From contig NZ_KI911783.1 in assembly GCF_000515415.1 (NCBI RefSeq), forward strand, positions 3,524,392 to 3,588,391: a DNA stretch of 64,000 nt, in the 5' to 3' direction. This DNA is from Bradyrhizobium sp. WSM1417 (GTDB taxonomy: Bacteria > Pseudomonadota > Alphaproteobacteria > Rhizobiales > Xanthobacteraceae). Every line of letters starts with the position of its first letter. Positions within the stretch are counted from its first letter, which is position 1. Under the pieces are notes generated by a model. The model saw nothing but the letters and a program-made list of their open reading frames with translations, searched no databases and had not been told where the DNA came from. The position numbers and the translations under genes were made by a program. Shown here piece after piece: positions 1 to 10,800 of this stretch.

Positions 1-70
1 ATTGCCCGCCTTCGCGGGGAATGACAGCGGTGAGTAAGGCGGTGTTAGTTCGCCCACGGCTGCACGAGGC

Positions 71-745
71 TCAATGCTCGTGCCCGTGCTCCGGCAGCGA
101 TACCCCGAACACCCTCACCAGATCCGTCACCTGCTCCGGCGACAGATAGCGCGGGTTCATCCCGCGCAGCAGCAGATACAGCTTCGCCGTCTCCTCCAAC
201 TCCTCCGTCGCGAACACCGCTGCTTCCAGCGTGCCCCCAGCGACGACCGGGCCGTGATTGGCGAGCAGCACGGATGAGTATTTTCCCGCCAGCCCCTTGA
301 TCGCATCGGCGACGGCGGGATCGCCTGGGCGGTAATAGGGCACGAGCGCGGTGGCGCCGCATTTCATCAGATAATAGGCCGTCATCGGCGGCAGCGCGGC
401 GCGCGGGTCGATCTCCGGCAGCATCGACAGCGCAACCGAATGGGTGGAGTGCAGATGCACGATCGCCCTTGCGCTCCCGCGCGTGGCGTAGAGTGCATTG
501 TGCAGCGGAACTTCCTTGGTCGGCGCATCGCCCGAAACCAGTCGGCCCTGATCGTCCAGCCGCGACAGTTTTGCGGGATCGAGGAAGCCGAGCGAGGCAT
601 TGGTGGGCGTCACCAGCCAGCCGCCGCCGTCCAGGCTGACGCTGATATTGCCGGAGGAGCCGGGCGTCAGCCCACGCTCGAACAGGGACCGTCCGAAGCG
701 GCAAATGTCTTCGCGCAGCAATGTCTCGTTGCTCATGGCCGTCAT
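71..745 (-). CDS. otnC: 3-oxo-tetronate 4-phosphate decarboxylase (class II aldolase family)
   Basis: Class II aldolase/adducin-fold enzyme of 224 residues, the normal family size. Visible are the phosphate-binding GSSGNIS loop (29-35), Glu78 in TKEVPLHNALY, and the zinc ligands His97, His99 (HLH) and His164 (NHGPVV). In the pathway defined for OtnC it decarboxylates 3-oxo-tetronate 4-phosphate to dihydroxyacetone phosphate. I chose the ATG at 745. The open frame extends 39 codons further up, but that part looks non-coding and would overlap the divergent ltnD start. Neighbours ltnD, otnI and otnK supply the earlier steps, which supports this role over fuculose or ribulose phosphate aldolase. 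Cytoplasmic. Confidence 0.88.
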   Translation of the reverse strand: MTAMSNETLLREDICRFGRSLFERGLTPGSSGNISVSLDGGGWLVTPTNASLGFLDPAKLSRLDDQGRLVSGDAPTKEVPLHNALYATRGSARAIVHLHSTHSVALSMLPEIDPRAALPPMTAYYLMKCGATALVPYYRPGDPAVADAIKGLAGKYSSVLLANHGPVVAGGTLEAAVFATEELEETAKLYLLLRGMNPRYLSPEQVTDLVRVFGVSLPEHGHEH

Positions 746-848
746 GTCCGTTTGTCTCACGCTTTGGCAGCGCGGCCAAGCCGTGTTATTCGGTTGGCAA
801 GCTGCCGCAAAGGGCGGCCCTCCGGGAAACGTCGCAAGGATCAGTTGT

Positions 849-1766
849 ATGTCCGCCTCCACGTCACAGAATCAGCGCATCGCCGTCATCGGGCTCGGCT
901 CGATGGGGTTTGGCATGGCGACCTCGCTGAAGCGCGCCGGTCATGTCGTCACTGGCTGCGACGTCTCCGCTGATGCGGTCGCGCGGTTCGTGACGGAGGG
1001 CGGCGCCGGCGCCAAGACGCCGGCCGAAGCTGCCAAGGGCGCCGACATCGTCGTCAGCGTCGTCGTCAATGCCGCGCAGACCGAGACGATCCTGTTCGGC
1101 AAGGATGGCGTCGCGGAAACCATGGCCAAGGACAGCGTCTTCTTGTCGTCGGCGACCATGGATCCCGACGTGGCGCGGCGTCTCGCAAAACAGTTGGAGG
1201 CGACCGGCCGGCACTATCTGGATGCGCCGATCTCCGGCGGGGCACAGCGCGCAGCGCAGGGCGAGTTGACGATTCTCGCTTCCGGCAGCCCGGCTGCGTT
1301 TGAGAAAGCACGGCCCGCGCTCGATGCCATGGCCGCAAAACTCTACGAGCTTGGCGATGCCGCCGGCCAGGGCGCCGCCTTCAAGATGATCAACCAGTTG
1401 CTCGCCGGCGTGCATATCGCCGCTGCCAGCGAGGCGATCGCGTTCGCGGCCAAGCAGGGTCTCGACATCCGCAAGGTCTATGAGGTGATCACGGCGTCCG
1501 CCGGAAACTCCTGGATGTTCGAGAACCGCATGCCGCACGTGCTCGACGGCGATTACACGCCGCGCAGTGCGGTCGAGATCTTCGTCAAGGACCTCGGCAT
1601 CATCCAGGACATGGCGCGCAGTGCCAGATTCCCGGTTCCGGTCTCCGCCGCAGCGCTTCAGATGTTCTTGATGACGTCAGCCGCCGGCATGGGCCGCGAC
1701 GACGATGCCTCGGTGGCGCGGATGTATGCGCAGGTCACCGGCGTCAAGCTGCCCGGCGACAAATAG
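849..1766 (+). CDS. ltnD: L-threonate dehydrogenase (beta-hydroxyacid dehydrogenase family)
   Basis: 305-residue NAD-dependent beta-hydroxyacid dehydrogenase. Rossmann motif GLGSMG at 15-20, substrate-binding DAPISGG from residue 125, and catalytic Lys179 in KMINQLLAG. It would oxidise L-threonate to 2-oxo-tetronate, the entry step of the otn pathway. The ATG at 849 follows an AAGGA (836-840) by 8 nt. A longer open frame from 600 is rejected because its first 83 codons read through the otnC region and lack family character. otnI starts 15 nt downstream. D-erythronate (DenD-like) specificity cannot be excluded from sequence. Confidence 0.85.
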   Translation: MSASTSQNQRIAVIGLGSMGFGMATSLKRAGHVVTGCDVSADAVARFVTEGGAGAKTPAEAAKGADIVVSVVVNAAQTETILFGKDGVAETMAKDSVFLSSATMDPDVARRLAKQLEATGRHYLDAPISGGAQRAAQGELTILASGSPAAFEKARPALDAMAAKLYELGDAAGQGAAFKMINQLLAGVHIAAASEAIAFAAKQGLDIRKVYEVITASAGNSWMFENRMPHVLDGDYTPRSAVEIFVKDLGIIQDMARSARFPVPVSAAALQMFLMTSAAGMGRDDDASVARMYAQVTGVKLPGDK

Positions 1767-1780
1767 ACAAGAGGATTCCC

Positions 1781-2563
1781 ATGCCCCGTTTTGCCGCCAA
1801 TCTCTCGATGATGTTCACCGAGGTGCCGTTCCTCGACCGCTTCGACGCCGCTGCGGCAGCCGGCTTCACCGCCGTCGAGTTTCTCTTTCCCTACGAGCAT
1901 CCGGCCGAGGCGGTCGGCGAGCGGCTCAAGCGCAACGGCTTGACTCAGGCGCTGTTCAACCTGCCGCCGGGCGATTGGAATGCCGGCGAGAAGGGCTTTG
2001 CGGCACTCCCGTCGCGATTCCCCGAGCTCAAGGCGAGCCTGGAGACCGCGCTGCCCTACGCCAAGGCGACCGGCGTCAAGCGGCTGCATTTGATGGCGGG
2101 CATCGCCAACCGCGGCGAGCGCGTCGCCATCGAGGCGTTCTACAAATCGGTGGCGTGGGCCGCCGAGTTCTTTGCGCCGCACGGCATCGACATCGTGCTC
2201 GAGCCGATCAATGCGCGCAACGTGCCGGGCTATTTCCTAAACGATTTCGGCTTCGCGCGCGACCTGATCCAGGAGCTGCGGCTTCCGAACCTCAAGCTCC
2301 AGTTCGACATCTATCACTGCCAGATCATCCATGGCGACGTCACGATGCGGCTGCGTGAGATGATGCCGGTCATCGGCCACATCCAGATCGCCAGCATCCC
2401 CTCGCGCAACGAGCCTGATGGCGAGGAGCTGAACTATCCGTTCCTGTTCGACGAACTCGACCGGCTCGGTTATGCCGGCTTCGTCGGCTGCGAATATAAT
2501 CCGCGCGGCAAAACCACCGACGGCCTTGCCTGGTTCAAGCCTTATGCGGGAGTGAAGCCGTGA
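1781..2563 (+). CDS. otnI: 2-oxo-tetronate isomerase (hydroxypyruvate isomerase family)
   Basis: 260-residue TIM-barrel sugar isomerase of the Hyi/AP-endonuclease-2 superfamily. Likely metal ligands and acid/base residues are Glu141 (LEPIN), Asp176 (FDIYH), Gln202 (HIQIAS) and Glu238 (GCEYNPRG). The opening MPRFAANLSMMFTEVPF is typical of the Hyi/OtnI group. It should interconvert 2-oxo- and 3-oxo-tetronate between LtnD and OtnK. An AAGAGGA ribosome site precedes the ATG. The 3' end overlaps otnK by 4 nt (GTGA), so translation is probably coupled. Confidence 0.87.
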   Translation: MPRFAANLSMMFTEVPFLDRFDAAAAAGFTAVEFLFPYEHPAEAVGERLKRNGLTQALFNLPPGDWNAGEKGFAALPSRFPELKASLETALPYAKATGVKRLHLMAGIANRGERVAIEAFYKSVAWAAEFFAPHGIDIVLEPINARNVPGYFLNDFGFARDLIQELRLPNLKLQFDIYHCQIIHGDVTMRLREMMPVIGHIQIASIPSRNEPDGEELNYPFLFDELDRLGYAGFVGCEYNPRGKTTDGLAWFKPYAGVKP

Positions 2564-3849
2564 CAGTTGGAGCGAAAATATCTCTTGGCTGCATCGCCGA
2601 CGACTACACCGGCGCCTCCGACCTCGCCAACACGTTGACGCGCGCGGGCCTGCGCACGGTGCAGACCATCGGCGTGCCCGCGGACGATCTCGCGCTGCCC
2701 GAGGTCGACGCCGTCGTGGTGTCCTTGAAGAGCCGCTCGATCGAGGCCGGCCTTGCCGTATCGCGCTCGCGCGCGGCCGAGACATGGCTTCGCGGCCGCG
2801 GCGCCGGCCACGTGCTGTTCAAGATCTGCTCCACCTTCGATTCCACCGATGCCGGCAATATCGGCCCGGTGATGGACGCGCTGCGCTCCGATTGCGGCGA
2901 GGCGGCCGTGCTGGTGACACCGGCCTTTCCGGAGACCGGCCGCACCGTCTATCAGGGCAATCTGTTCGTCGGCACCGTGCCGCTGAACGAGAGCCCGCTG
3001 AAGGACCATCCGCTCAACCCGATGCACGATTCCAACCTGGTGCGCGTGCTGGCGCGCCAGAGCAAGACGCAAATCGGCCTCGTCGGCCTCGCCACTGTCA
3101 CGGGCGGCGCGGATGCCGTGCGGGCGCGGCTGGCCGAACTCGCGGGCAAGGGCATTGGCGCGGCGATCATCGACGCCGTGTTCGATCGGGACCTCGAAAC
3201 CATCGGCCTCGTCGCTGTCCAGCATCGGCTGTCGGTCGGCGCCTCCGGCATGGGTCTTGGGCTGGCGCGGGCGCTGGTCTCGACAGGCAAGGTCACATCG
3301 ACAGCGGCGAGCAGCGAGGTGGGGGCAGCGGTCGGCGGACCGGCGGCGTGCCTGGCCGGAAGCTGCTCGCAGGCGACGCTTCAGCAGATTGCGAATGCCG
3401 AGCGCGTCATGCCGGTGCTGCATCTCGATCCGGATCGTATTACTACGGGCGAGGACGAGGCGCAGCGCGCACTGGCTTGGGCGAAACCGCGACTGGCCGA
3501 CGGTCCGGTCCTGATCGCATCGAGTTCGACGCCGGATCAGGTCGCCGCGCTCCAGGCGCGCCACGGCCGCGACGCGGCCGGTCACGCCATCGAGCAGGCG
3601 ATGGCCAATATCGCCGAGGGTCTGGTCCAGGCCGGCGTCAAGCGCCTGGTCGTTGCCGGCGGGGAGACATCCGGCGCCGTGGTCGACCGGTTGAAGATTC
3701 CCGGATTTCTCGTGGGAGCAGAGATCGCAGCCGGCGTCCCGGTGCTGCGTGCGGTCGGTGCTGAAAAAGGCGACATGCTGCTCGCCTTGAAGTCCGGAAA
3801 TTTCGGCGGCGCGGAGTTTTTCTCCGACGCGCTTGGGCTCATGCACTGA
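2560..3849 (+). CDS. otnK: 3-oxo-tetronate kinase (DUF1537 four-carbon acid sugar kinase)
   Basis: 429-residue DUF1537 kinase. The N-terminal domain opens with ADDYTGASDLA (from about residue 13), the substrate-binding Asp-Asp signature. The C-terminal nucleotide-binding domain carries GGETSGAVV near residue 370. It phosphorylates 3-oxo-tetronate to the 4-phosphate used by OtnC. Starts at a GTG that overlaps the otnI stop. The pathway is complete in this window except for uptake and a regulator, which may lie left of the window. The next 169 bases separate it from a chemoreceptor gene and show no clear terminator. Confidence 0.9.
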   Translation: MTVGAKISLGCIADDYTGASDLANTLTRAGLRTVQTIGVPADDLALPEVDAVVVSLKSRSIEAGLAVSRSRAAETWLRGRGAGHVLFKICSTFDSTDAGNIGPVMDALRSDCGEAAVLVTPAFPETGRTVYQGNLFVGTVPLNESPLKDHPLNPMHDSNLVRVLARQSKTQIGLVGLATVTGGADAVRARLAELAGKGIGAAIIDAVFDRDLETIGLVAVQHRLSVGASGMGLGLARALVSTGKVTSTAASSEVGAAVGGPAACLAGSCSQATLQQIANAERVMPVLHLDPDRITTGEDEAQRALAWAKPRLADGPVLIASSSTPDQVAALQARHGRDAAGHAIEQAMANIAEGLVQAGVKRLVVAGGETSGAVVDRLKIPGFLVGAEIAAGVPVLRAVGAEKGDMLLALKSGNFGGAEFFSDALGLMH

Positions 3850-4018
3850 GCGCAGGGCATTTTTAGCACCCTGTTCATTTGTTTCGGGCTTCGTACTCGT
3901 ACGGAGTCGTCGTTAACATCTGCTCAGGTGCTCTCGTGTTGGATGTCGGTGCTGCTCCCTTAGGTTGATTCGTAAAACTCCCGGACGCGCCGCCGCGCCA
4001 GCACAAAGAGACTCCATA

Positions 4019-5710
4019 ATGCTCGCCACCATTTCCATTCGCGCCAAGATCATCAGTGTCGTGGCGTTCCTGCTGGTCGCGATGGCTGGCATGGGCCTGC
4101 TCGCCGTCATGAAGATGCGGGCCATCAACGCCAACACCGTCGACATCACCACGAACTGGATGCCCAGCGTGCGCGTGCTCGGTGACCTGCGTGCCGGCGT
4201 GATCACTTACCGCAACGTCATCCGAGAGCATATGCTGTCGGAAACGCTGGACGAGAAGCTCGCGATGGAAAAGACCCTCGCGACTGTGATCGAGGCCAAC
4301 ACCAAGTTTCGCAAAACTTACGAGGACATGATCACCTCGCCTGAAGAACGGGTACTCTACGGTGAATGGTCGAAGCTCTGGGAGGAGTACAAGAAGGGTA
4401 CCCAGGAGGTCATGGCGCTGTCGCGCAAGGACGCCAACAAGGTCCCGCACGAAGCGCATGAGCTGAACACGAAGACGGTCAACAAGATCGGGCTTCAGGC
4501 CGACGAGGTCCTGCGCAAGGACATCGAGCTCAACACCAAGGGCGGCGACCAGGCCGCTGCGGATGGCGCCGACAGCTATTATCACGCGTTCATGCTCGTC
4601 GCGATCATTCTCGCCGCCGCTGTCATTATCGGCATCGGCGTCGGCTTCTACCTCGTCCGGGACGTCTCCAGCGGCATCAATTCGATCATCGAGCCGATGC
4701 AGGCGCTGGGCAAGGGCGAGCTTTCCGCCGAAGTCCCTCATCGCGGCGAGAAGACCGAGATCGGCGCGATGGCCGACGTGCTCCAGATCTTCAAGGAAGC
4801 GCTGATCGCCAAGAAGGCCGCCGACGAGGCTGCCGCGGCCGATGCGGAAGCCAAGATCGAGCGCGGCCGCCGCGTCGACAACATCACCCGCGAATTCGAA
4901 ACGATGATCGGCGAGATCGTCCAGACCGTGTCGTCGGCCTCAACCCAACTCGAAGCCTCCGCCTCGACGCTGACCTCGACCGCCGACCGCTCGCAGCGGC
5001 TGGCGACCACCGTTGCAGGAGCGTCGGAGGAAGCCTCGACCAACGTGCAGTCGGTGGCCTCGGCCACCGAGGAGATGGCCTCATCGGTCGGCGAGATCAG
5101 CCGCCAGGTCCAGGAATCGGCCCGCATGGCGGGCGATGCCGTCGGCCAGGCGCGCACCACCACCGAGCGCGTCAGCGAGCTCTCCAAGGCAGCGTCGCGC
5201 ATCGGCGACGTCGTCGAGCTCATCAACACCATCGCAGGCCAGACCAACCTGTTGGCGCTGAACGCGACCATTGAAGCCGCACGCGCCGGCGAAGCCGGCC
5301 GCGGCTTTGCGGTTGTCGCCTCCGAGGTGAAGGCGCTCGCCGAGCAGACCGCGAAGGCGACCGGTGAGATCGGCCAGCAGATCTCCGGCATCCAGGCGGC
5401 GACCAACGACTCGGTCGGCGCGATCAAGGAGATCTCGTCGACCATCGAGCGTCTGTCGGAGATCTCGTCGGCGATCGCGGCGGCCGTGGAAGAGCAGGGC
5501 GCGGCGACCCAGGAGATCGCCCGCAACGTCCAGCAGGCAGCGCAGGGCACCCAGCAGGTTTCCTCCAACATCACCGACGTGCAGCGCGGCGCGACCGAGA
5601 CCGGTACGGCCTTCTCGCAGGTGCTGTCGGCGGCACAGATGCTGTCGAAAGACTCGAACCGGCTCAAGACCGAAGTCAGCAAGTTCCTGACCAACGTCCG
5701 CGCGGCGTAA
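4019..5710 (+). CDS. methyl-accepting chemotaxis protein with four-helix-bundle sensor
   Basis: 563-residue transmembrane chemoreceptor. TM1 spans about residues 12-32 and TM2 about 188-212. The periplasmic helical segment between them is of the 4HB_MCP size. HAMP follows, then a long cytoplasmic coiled coil with the conserved hairpin tip ([20 protein letters not shown], near 400-420). No CheR-tethering pentapeptide is visible at the C-terminus, which ends FLTNVRAA. The ATG at 4019 is chosen over an upstream frame start at 3965 because TM1 follows at once. The signalling half is nearly the same as that of the next gene, so the two are tandem paralogues. Ligand unknown. Confidence 0.93.
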   Translation: MLATISIRAKIISVVAFLLVAMAGMGLLAVMKMRAINANTVDITTNWMPSVRVLGDLRAGVITYRNVIREHMLSETLDEKLAMEKTLATVIEANTKFRKTYEDMITSPEERVLYGEWSKLWEEYKKGTQEVMALSRKDANKVPHEAHELNTKTVNKIGLQADEVLRKDIELNTKGGDQAAADGADSYYHAFMLVAIILAAAVIIGIGVGFYLVRDVSSGINSIIEPMQALGKGELSAEVPHRGEKTEIGAMADVLQIFKEALIAKKAADEAAAADAEAKIERGRRVDNITREFETMIGEIVQTVSSASTQLEASASTLTSTADRSQRLATTVAGASEEASTNVQSVASATEEMASSVGEISRQVQESARMAGDAVGQARTTTERVSELSKAASRIGDVVELINTIAGQTNLLALNATIEAARAGEAGRGFAVVASEVKALAEQTAKATGEIGQQISGIQAATNDSVGAIKEISSTIERLSEISSAIAAAVEEQGAATQEIARNVQQAAQGTQQVSSNITDVQRGATETGTAFSQVLSAAQMLSKDSNRLKTEVSKFLTNVRAA

Positions 5711-5756
5711 CGACGGACGCGCGCGGCGTAAACCCCCGCGTCAACATCCATTGACG

Positions 5757-5790
5757 AAAGAGCGGCGCCGCAAGCGCCGCTCTTTTTTTT
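5757..5790 (+). terminator. strong rho-independent terminator after the first chemoreceptor
   Basis: A perfect 12-bp stem, AAAGAGCGGCGC (5757-5768) with GCGCCGCTCTTT (5774-5785), closes a CGCAA loop and is followed by a further T run to 5790. It lies 46 nt past the stop codon. Because the stem includes AAAG/CTTT, it could also work weakly in reverse. Confidence 0.92.
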
Positions 5791-5964
5791 CGAACGCCGG
5801 TAGCCTGATGTCGGTAGCAGGTACCATCATGGTGGTTCCGCGGAAGTGGGCGGGTGGTCTCCTTCATTGATAGTTAAATTCGGCTTACGAGAATGGTCTC
5901 AAGGACCGCCGGTTGCAGCCCTGATTGGAATAGCCGCTTATTTCATCCAACTTTTGGGGCTCAC

Positions 5965-7659
5965 ATGCGCAAGAATTTACCCGTCACCGATGTCGAATAT
6001 CCCGTCAGCGACGAGACGCTGATCGTCTCCCGGACCGACCTCAAGGGCAAGCTCACTTACTTCAACGACGATTTCCTTGCCGCTGCGGGCTTCACGTCCG
6101 CGGAGCTGATGGGCCAGCCGCACAATATCGTCCGTCACCCCGACATGCCCCCGGAGGCGTTCGACAATCTCTGGGACACGCTGAAGGCCAGCAAGCCCTG
6201 GCTCGGCGCGGTGAAGAACCGCCGCAAGAACGGCGATTTCTACTGGGTGCTGGCGACGGCATCGCCGATTCGCGCGGACGGCCAGGTCACGGGATTTACG
6301 TCGATCCGCACCAAGCTGCCAGCCGACCAGCGCAAACTGGCCGAAGAGGTCTACGCGGCGATCCGCGAGAAGAAGCCGCATGGTTATCGCGTTGACGCCG
6401 GCATCATCCGCCGCCGCTCGCTGCTCGACCATTTTGCGATCTTCACCAGGACGCTGAAGGCGCGCCTGGTCACCACGATGGCGCTCCAGTTGCTGTTCGT
6501 GCTCGCGCTTGGCATCGGCGGAGCGCTCTCGACCGGCGGTACGACCAGCCTGAGCCTGGCGCTGCTGGCCGTCGCCGGCGCTGCCGTCCTCGGCTTCGCC
6601 GGCCTCACGACCATGCGCGCTGTCCAGGGCCCTATGCAGCAGCTCAACGAGACCTTGGTCAACCTCGTCCAGGATAAGCTGGACAACCGCATCGTGATCC
6701 AGCGCGACGACGAGATCGGCGAAGCGCTGCGCAACCTCCAGACCGTGCAGACCATCATCCGCTTCAGCCGCGACGAGGTGCAGGCGGTGCAGCGCCGCGC
6801 CGCGGGACAGCGCAAGGCCGACATGACAAAGCTTGCCGACGGCTTCGAGGCCGCGGTCAGCGAAATCGTCGAGACCGTGTCCTCGGCGGCGACCGAACTC
6901 GAGGCCTCGGCCTCGACGCTGACCTCGACCGCCGGTCGGGCGCAGGAATTGGCGACGGTGGTCGCGTCCGCCTCGGAAGAAGCTTCCACCAATGTCCATT
7001 CAGTGGCGTCCGCGGCCGAAGAGATGTCCTCCTCGGTGCGTGAGATCAGCCGGCAGGTGCAGGAATCCGCCCGGATCGCAGGGGAGGCCGTCAGCCAGGC
7101 GCAATCCACCACCGAACGTGTCAGCGAATTGTCGCGGGCGGCGTCGCGGATCGGCGACGTCGTCGAGCTCATCAACGCCATTGCAGGCCAGACAAATCTG
7201 CTGGCGCTGAATGCGACGATCGAGGCGGCTCGTGCCGGCGAGGCCGGCCGCGGCTTTGCGGTGGTTGCCTCGGAGGTGAAGGCGCTTGCCGAGCAGACGG
7301 CCAAGGCCACCGGCGAAATCGGCCAGCAGATCGGCGGCATTCAGACGGCGACGCAGGAATCGGTCGGTGCCATCGGCGAGATCAGCGGCACGATCGCCCG
7401 CTTGTCGGAGATCTCCTCGGCGATCGCGGCGGCGGTGGAGGAGCAGGGCGCGGCGACCCAGGAGATCGCTCGCAACGTGCAGCAGGCGGCCCAAGGCACC
7501 CAGCAGGTGTCGGCCAATGTCGGCGAGGTTCAGCACGGTGCTTCCGAAACCGGCTCGGCGTCCTCGCAAGTGTTGTCGGCCGCGCAGATGCTGTCGCGCG
7601 ACTCGAGCCGCCTCAAGCTCGAAGTCGGCAAGTTCCTGGACTCGGTCCGCGCCGCATGA
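5965..7659 (+). CDS. Aer-like PAS methyl-accepting chemotaxis protein
   Basis: 564 residues. An N-terminal Aer-type PAS domain (about 10-115) carries [14 protein letters not shown] and [13 protein letters not shown] linker follows, then two closely spaced membrane helices (about 165-215) with almost no periplasmic loop, HAMP, and a signalling domain with the standard hairpin. This layout fits an energy or redox sensor that reads the cytoplasm, probably through a flavin in PAS. The start at 5965 is chosen because the PAS begins right after it; the frame is open to 5893. Tandem paralogue of the preceding receptor, but with its own terminator-separated transcript. Confidence 0.92.
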   Translation: MRKNLPVTDVEYPVSDETLIVSRTDLKGKLTYFNDDFLAAAGFTSAELMGQPHNIVRHPDMPPEAFDNLWDTLKASKPWLGAVKNRRKNGDFYWVLATASPIRADGQVTGFTSIRTKLPADQRKLAEEVYAAIREKKPHGYRVDAGIIRRRSLLDHFAIFTRTLKARLVTTMALQLLFVLALGIGGALSTGGTTSLSLALLAVAGAAVLGFAGLTTMRAVQGPMQQLNETLVNLVQDKLDNRIVIQRDDEIGEALRNLQTVQTIIRFSRDEVQAVQRRAAGQRKADMTKLADGFEAAVSEIVETVSSAATELEASASTLTSTAGRAQELATVVASASEEASTNVHSVASAAEEMSSSVREISRQVQESARIAGEAVSQAQSTTERVSELSRAASRIGDVVELINAIAGQTNLLALNATIEAARAGEAGRGFAVVASEVKALAEQTAKATGEIGQQIGGIQTATQESVGAIGEISGTIARLSEISSAIAAAVEEQGAATQEIARNVQQAAQGTQQVSANVGEVQHGASETGSASSQVLSAAQMLSRDSSRLKLEVGKFLDSVRAA

Positions 7660-7660
7660 G

Positions 7661-7676
7661 GCGGCCGCATGGCCGC
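7661..7676 (+). terminator. possible weak hairpin after the Aer-like gene
   Basis: GCGGCC (7661-7666), loop GCAT, GGCCGC (7671-7676), directly after the stop codon. There is no T tract, so it may only slow transcription or act with Rho. Confidence 0.25.
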
Positions 7677-7824
7677 AGTGCGTGTTCCGCAGTGCGGTAG
7701 CACGGAAGTGAAGGCTGGAAAGTCGCCGGAGATTGGTGTTTCCGGCGGTGCTCGGGTAAAGGGAGGAAGGGATCCCCGTGGGGGCGGATTCCGCATCCTC
7801 GCTTGACCTGGAATTTTCCGGCGA

Positions 7825-10800
7825 ATGATTGCTCTGGTCCGTATTGCCCTGAGCCGGCCCTACACGTTTGTCGTGCTCGCGCTCCTGCTCCTGATCATTG
7901 GACCGCTGGCGGCGCTGCGGACGCCGACCGACATCTTCCCGGACATCCGCATCCCCGTGATCGGGGTGGTCTGGCAATACACCGGCCTGCCGCCCGACCA
8001 GATGTCGGGTCGCATCACCACGCCGTTTCAGCGCGCGCTGACGACGACGGTCAACGACATCGAGCACATCACCGCCAATTCCTATAACGGCTTTGGCATC
8101 ATCAAGATCTTCTTCCAGCCGAACGTCGACATCCGCACCGCCAACGCGCAGGTCACCGCCATCTCGCAGACGCTGATCAAGCAGATGCCGCCGGGCGCGA
8201 CGCCGCCTCTGATCCTGAACTACTCCGCCTCCACCGTGCCGATCGTCCAGGTGGCGCTGTCGGGCGACGGGCTGACCGAGCAGAACCTCGCCGATATCGG
8301 CATCAACCAGCTCCGTACGCCGCTGGTCACCGTGCCAGGCGCCGCGATCCCTTATCCGTTCGGCGGCAAGCAGCGCCAGATCCAGATCGACCTCGACCCG
8401 ACCGCGCTCCAGGCGAGGGGCCTCTCCGGCCAGGACGTCGCCAACGCGCTCGCGGCCCAGAACCTGATCACGCCGGTCGGCACCCAGAAGATCGGGCAGT
8501 TCGAATACATCATTCAGCTCAACAACTCGCCGCTGAAGATCGACGAGCTCGGCAATCTGCCGATCAAGACCGTCAACGGCGCGATGGTCTATGTGCGCGA
8601 TGTCGCGACCATCAGGGACGGCAACCCGCCGCAGACCAACATCGTCCATGTCGACGGCAACCGTTCGGTGCTGATGATGGTGCTGAAGGCGGGCGCGACC
8701 TCGACGCTCGACATCATCGCGGGCATCAAGCAGAAGGTGATCGACGTCAAGGACCAGCTGCCGGACGCGCTCAAGATCGGCTTCATCGGCGACCAGTCGG
8801 TGTTCGTCCGCGGCGCCATCGAAGGCGTCGCGTTCGAAGGCGTGATCGCGGCGCTGCTCACCAGCGTCATGATCCTGTTGTTCCTCGGCAGCTGGCGCTC
8901 GACCGTGATCATCGCGGTCTCGATTCCGCTCTCCGTGCTCGGCGCCATCATCATGCTGTCAGCGATCGGCGAGACGCTGAACATCATGACGCTCGGCGGG
9001 CTGGCGCTGGCGGTCGGCATTCTCGTCGACGACGCCACCGTCACGATCGAGAACATCAACTACCATCTGGAGCAGGGCAAGCCGGTCGAGCAGTCGATCC
9101 TCGACGGCGCCAACCAGATCGTGACGCCGGCCTTCGTCTCGCTGCTCTGCATCTGCATCGTGTTCGTGCCGATGTTCTTCCTCACCGGTGTGGCGCGCTT
9201 CCTGTTCGTGCCGATGGCGGAAGCGGTGATGTTCGCGATGATCTGGTCGTTCCTGCTGTCGCGTACGCTGGTGCCGACCATGGCGAACTATCTGTTGCAG
9301 GCGCATGTCCATCACGAGGACGGTCCGCCGAAGTCGCGCAATCCCCTGGTCTGGTTCCAGCGCGGTTTCGAGGCTCGCTTCGAGCGCATTCGCGGCGGCT
9401 ACCACAATTTCCTCGGGCTCGCGCTGGCGCACCGTCCGGTGTTCGTGATCGGCTTCCTTTGCGTGGTCGGCGCGTCGTTCGCGCTGGTGCCGTTCCTCGG
9501 GCGCAACTTCTTCCCCGCGGTCGATGCCGGCAACATCCTGATGCATGTTCGCACCCAGGTCGGCACCCGCGTGGAGGAGACCGCGAACCAGCTCGCCGAC
9601 GTGCAGAAGGCAATCCGCAAGCTGATCCCGGGCGAGATCGAAACGCTGACCGACAACATCGGCATGCCGATCTCCGGCATCAACATGACCTACAACAACA
9701 CCGGCGTGATCGGCCCGCAGGATGGCGACATCCAGATCAAGCTGAAGGAAGGCCACAAGCCAACCGAGGAGCATGTGCGCGTGCTGCGTGAGCAATTGCC
9801 GCGGCTGTTCCCCGGCGTCAGCTTCGCATTCTTGCCGGCCGACATCGTCAGCCAGATCCTGAACTTCGGCGCGCCGGCGCCGATCGACCTGCAGATCCGC
9901 GGCGCCAATCTCAGTGCCAACTTCGCGTATGCCAACACTCTGCTGGCGAAAGTCCGCAGGATTCCCGGGGTCGCGGATGCGCGCATCCAGCAATCGCCGA
10001 ACAATCCGACCTTCAACATCGATGTCGACCGCACCCGCGCGCAATATGTCGGCCTGACCGAGCGCGACGTCACCAACAGTCTCGTGGTCAATCTTGCCGG
10101 CTCCTCGCAGGTGGCGCCGACCTACTACCTCAATCCGGATAACGGCGTGTCCTATTCGATCGTGATGCAGACGCCGCAATACCAGATGGATTCGCTCAGT
10201 GCGCTTCAGACGCTGCCGATCACGGCTGCCGGCAATACGCAGTCGCCGATCCTCGGCGGCATCGCCGACATCAGGCGCTCGACCTCGAGCGCGGTGGTCT
10301 CGCAATACGACATCCAGTCGATGGTGCAGATTTTCGCCACGACCTCGGGCCGCGATCTCGGTGCGGTCGCGACCGACATCCGCCAGGTGATCGCCGACAC
10401 CGCCAAGGAGGTGCCGAAAGGCTCTTCGGTGGTGCTGCTCGGCCAGGTGCAGACCATGAACAGTGCCTTCACGGGCCTGCTGTTCGGCCTGCTCGGAGCG
10501 GTCGTCCTGATCTATTTCCTGATCGTCGTGAACTTCCAGTCCTGGTCCGATCCCTTCGTGATCATCACGGCGCTGCCGGCCGCACTCGCCGGCATCGTCT
10601 GGATGCTGTTCGCCACCGAGACGACGCTGTCGGTGCCGGCGCTGACCGGCGCCATCATGTGCATGGGCGTTGCCACCGCCAACAGCGTGCTCGTGATCTC
10701 GTTCGCCCGCGAGCGCTACGAAGAGCTCGGCGATCCCATCGCCGCGGCGCTCGAAGCCGGCTTCGTCCGGTTCCGCCCGGTGCTGATGACCGCGCTCGCC

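Noticed and set aside
600..848. N-terminal extension of ltnD to 600
   Set aside because: Overlaps otnC on the other strand and precedes a good ribosome site at the true start.
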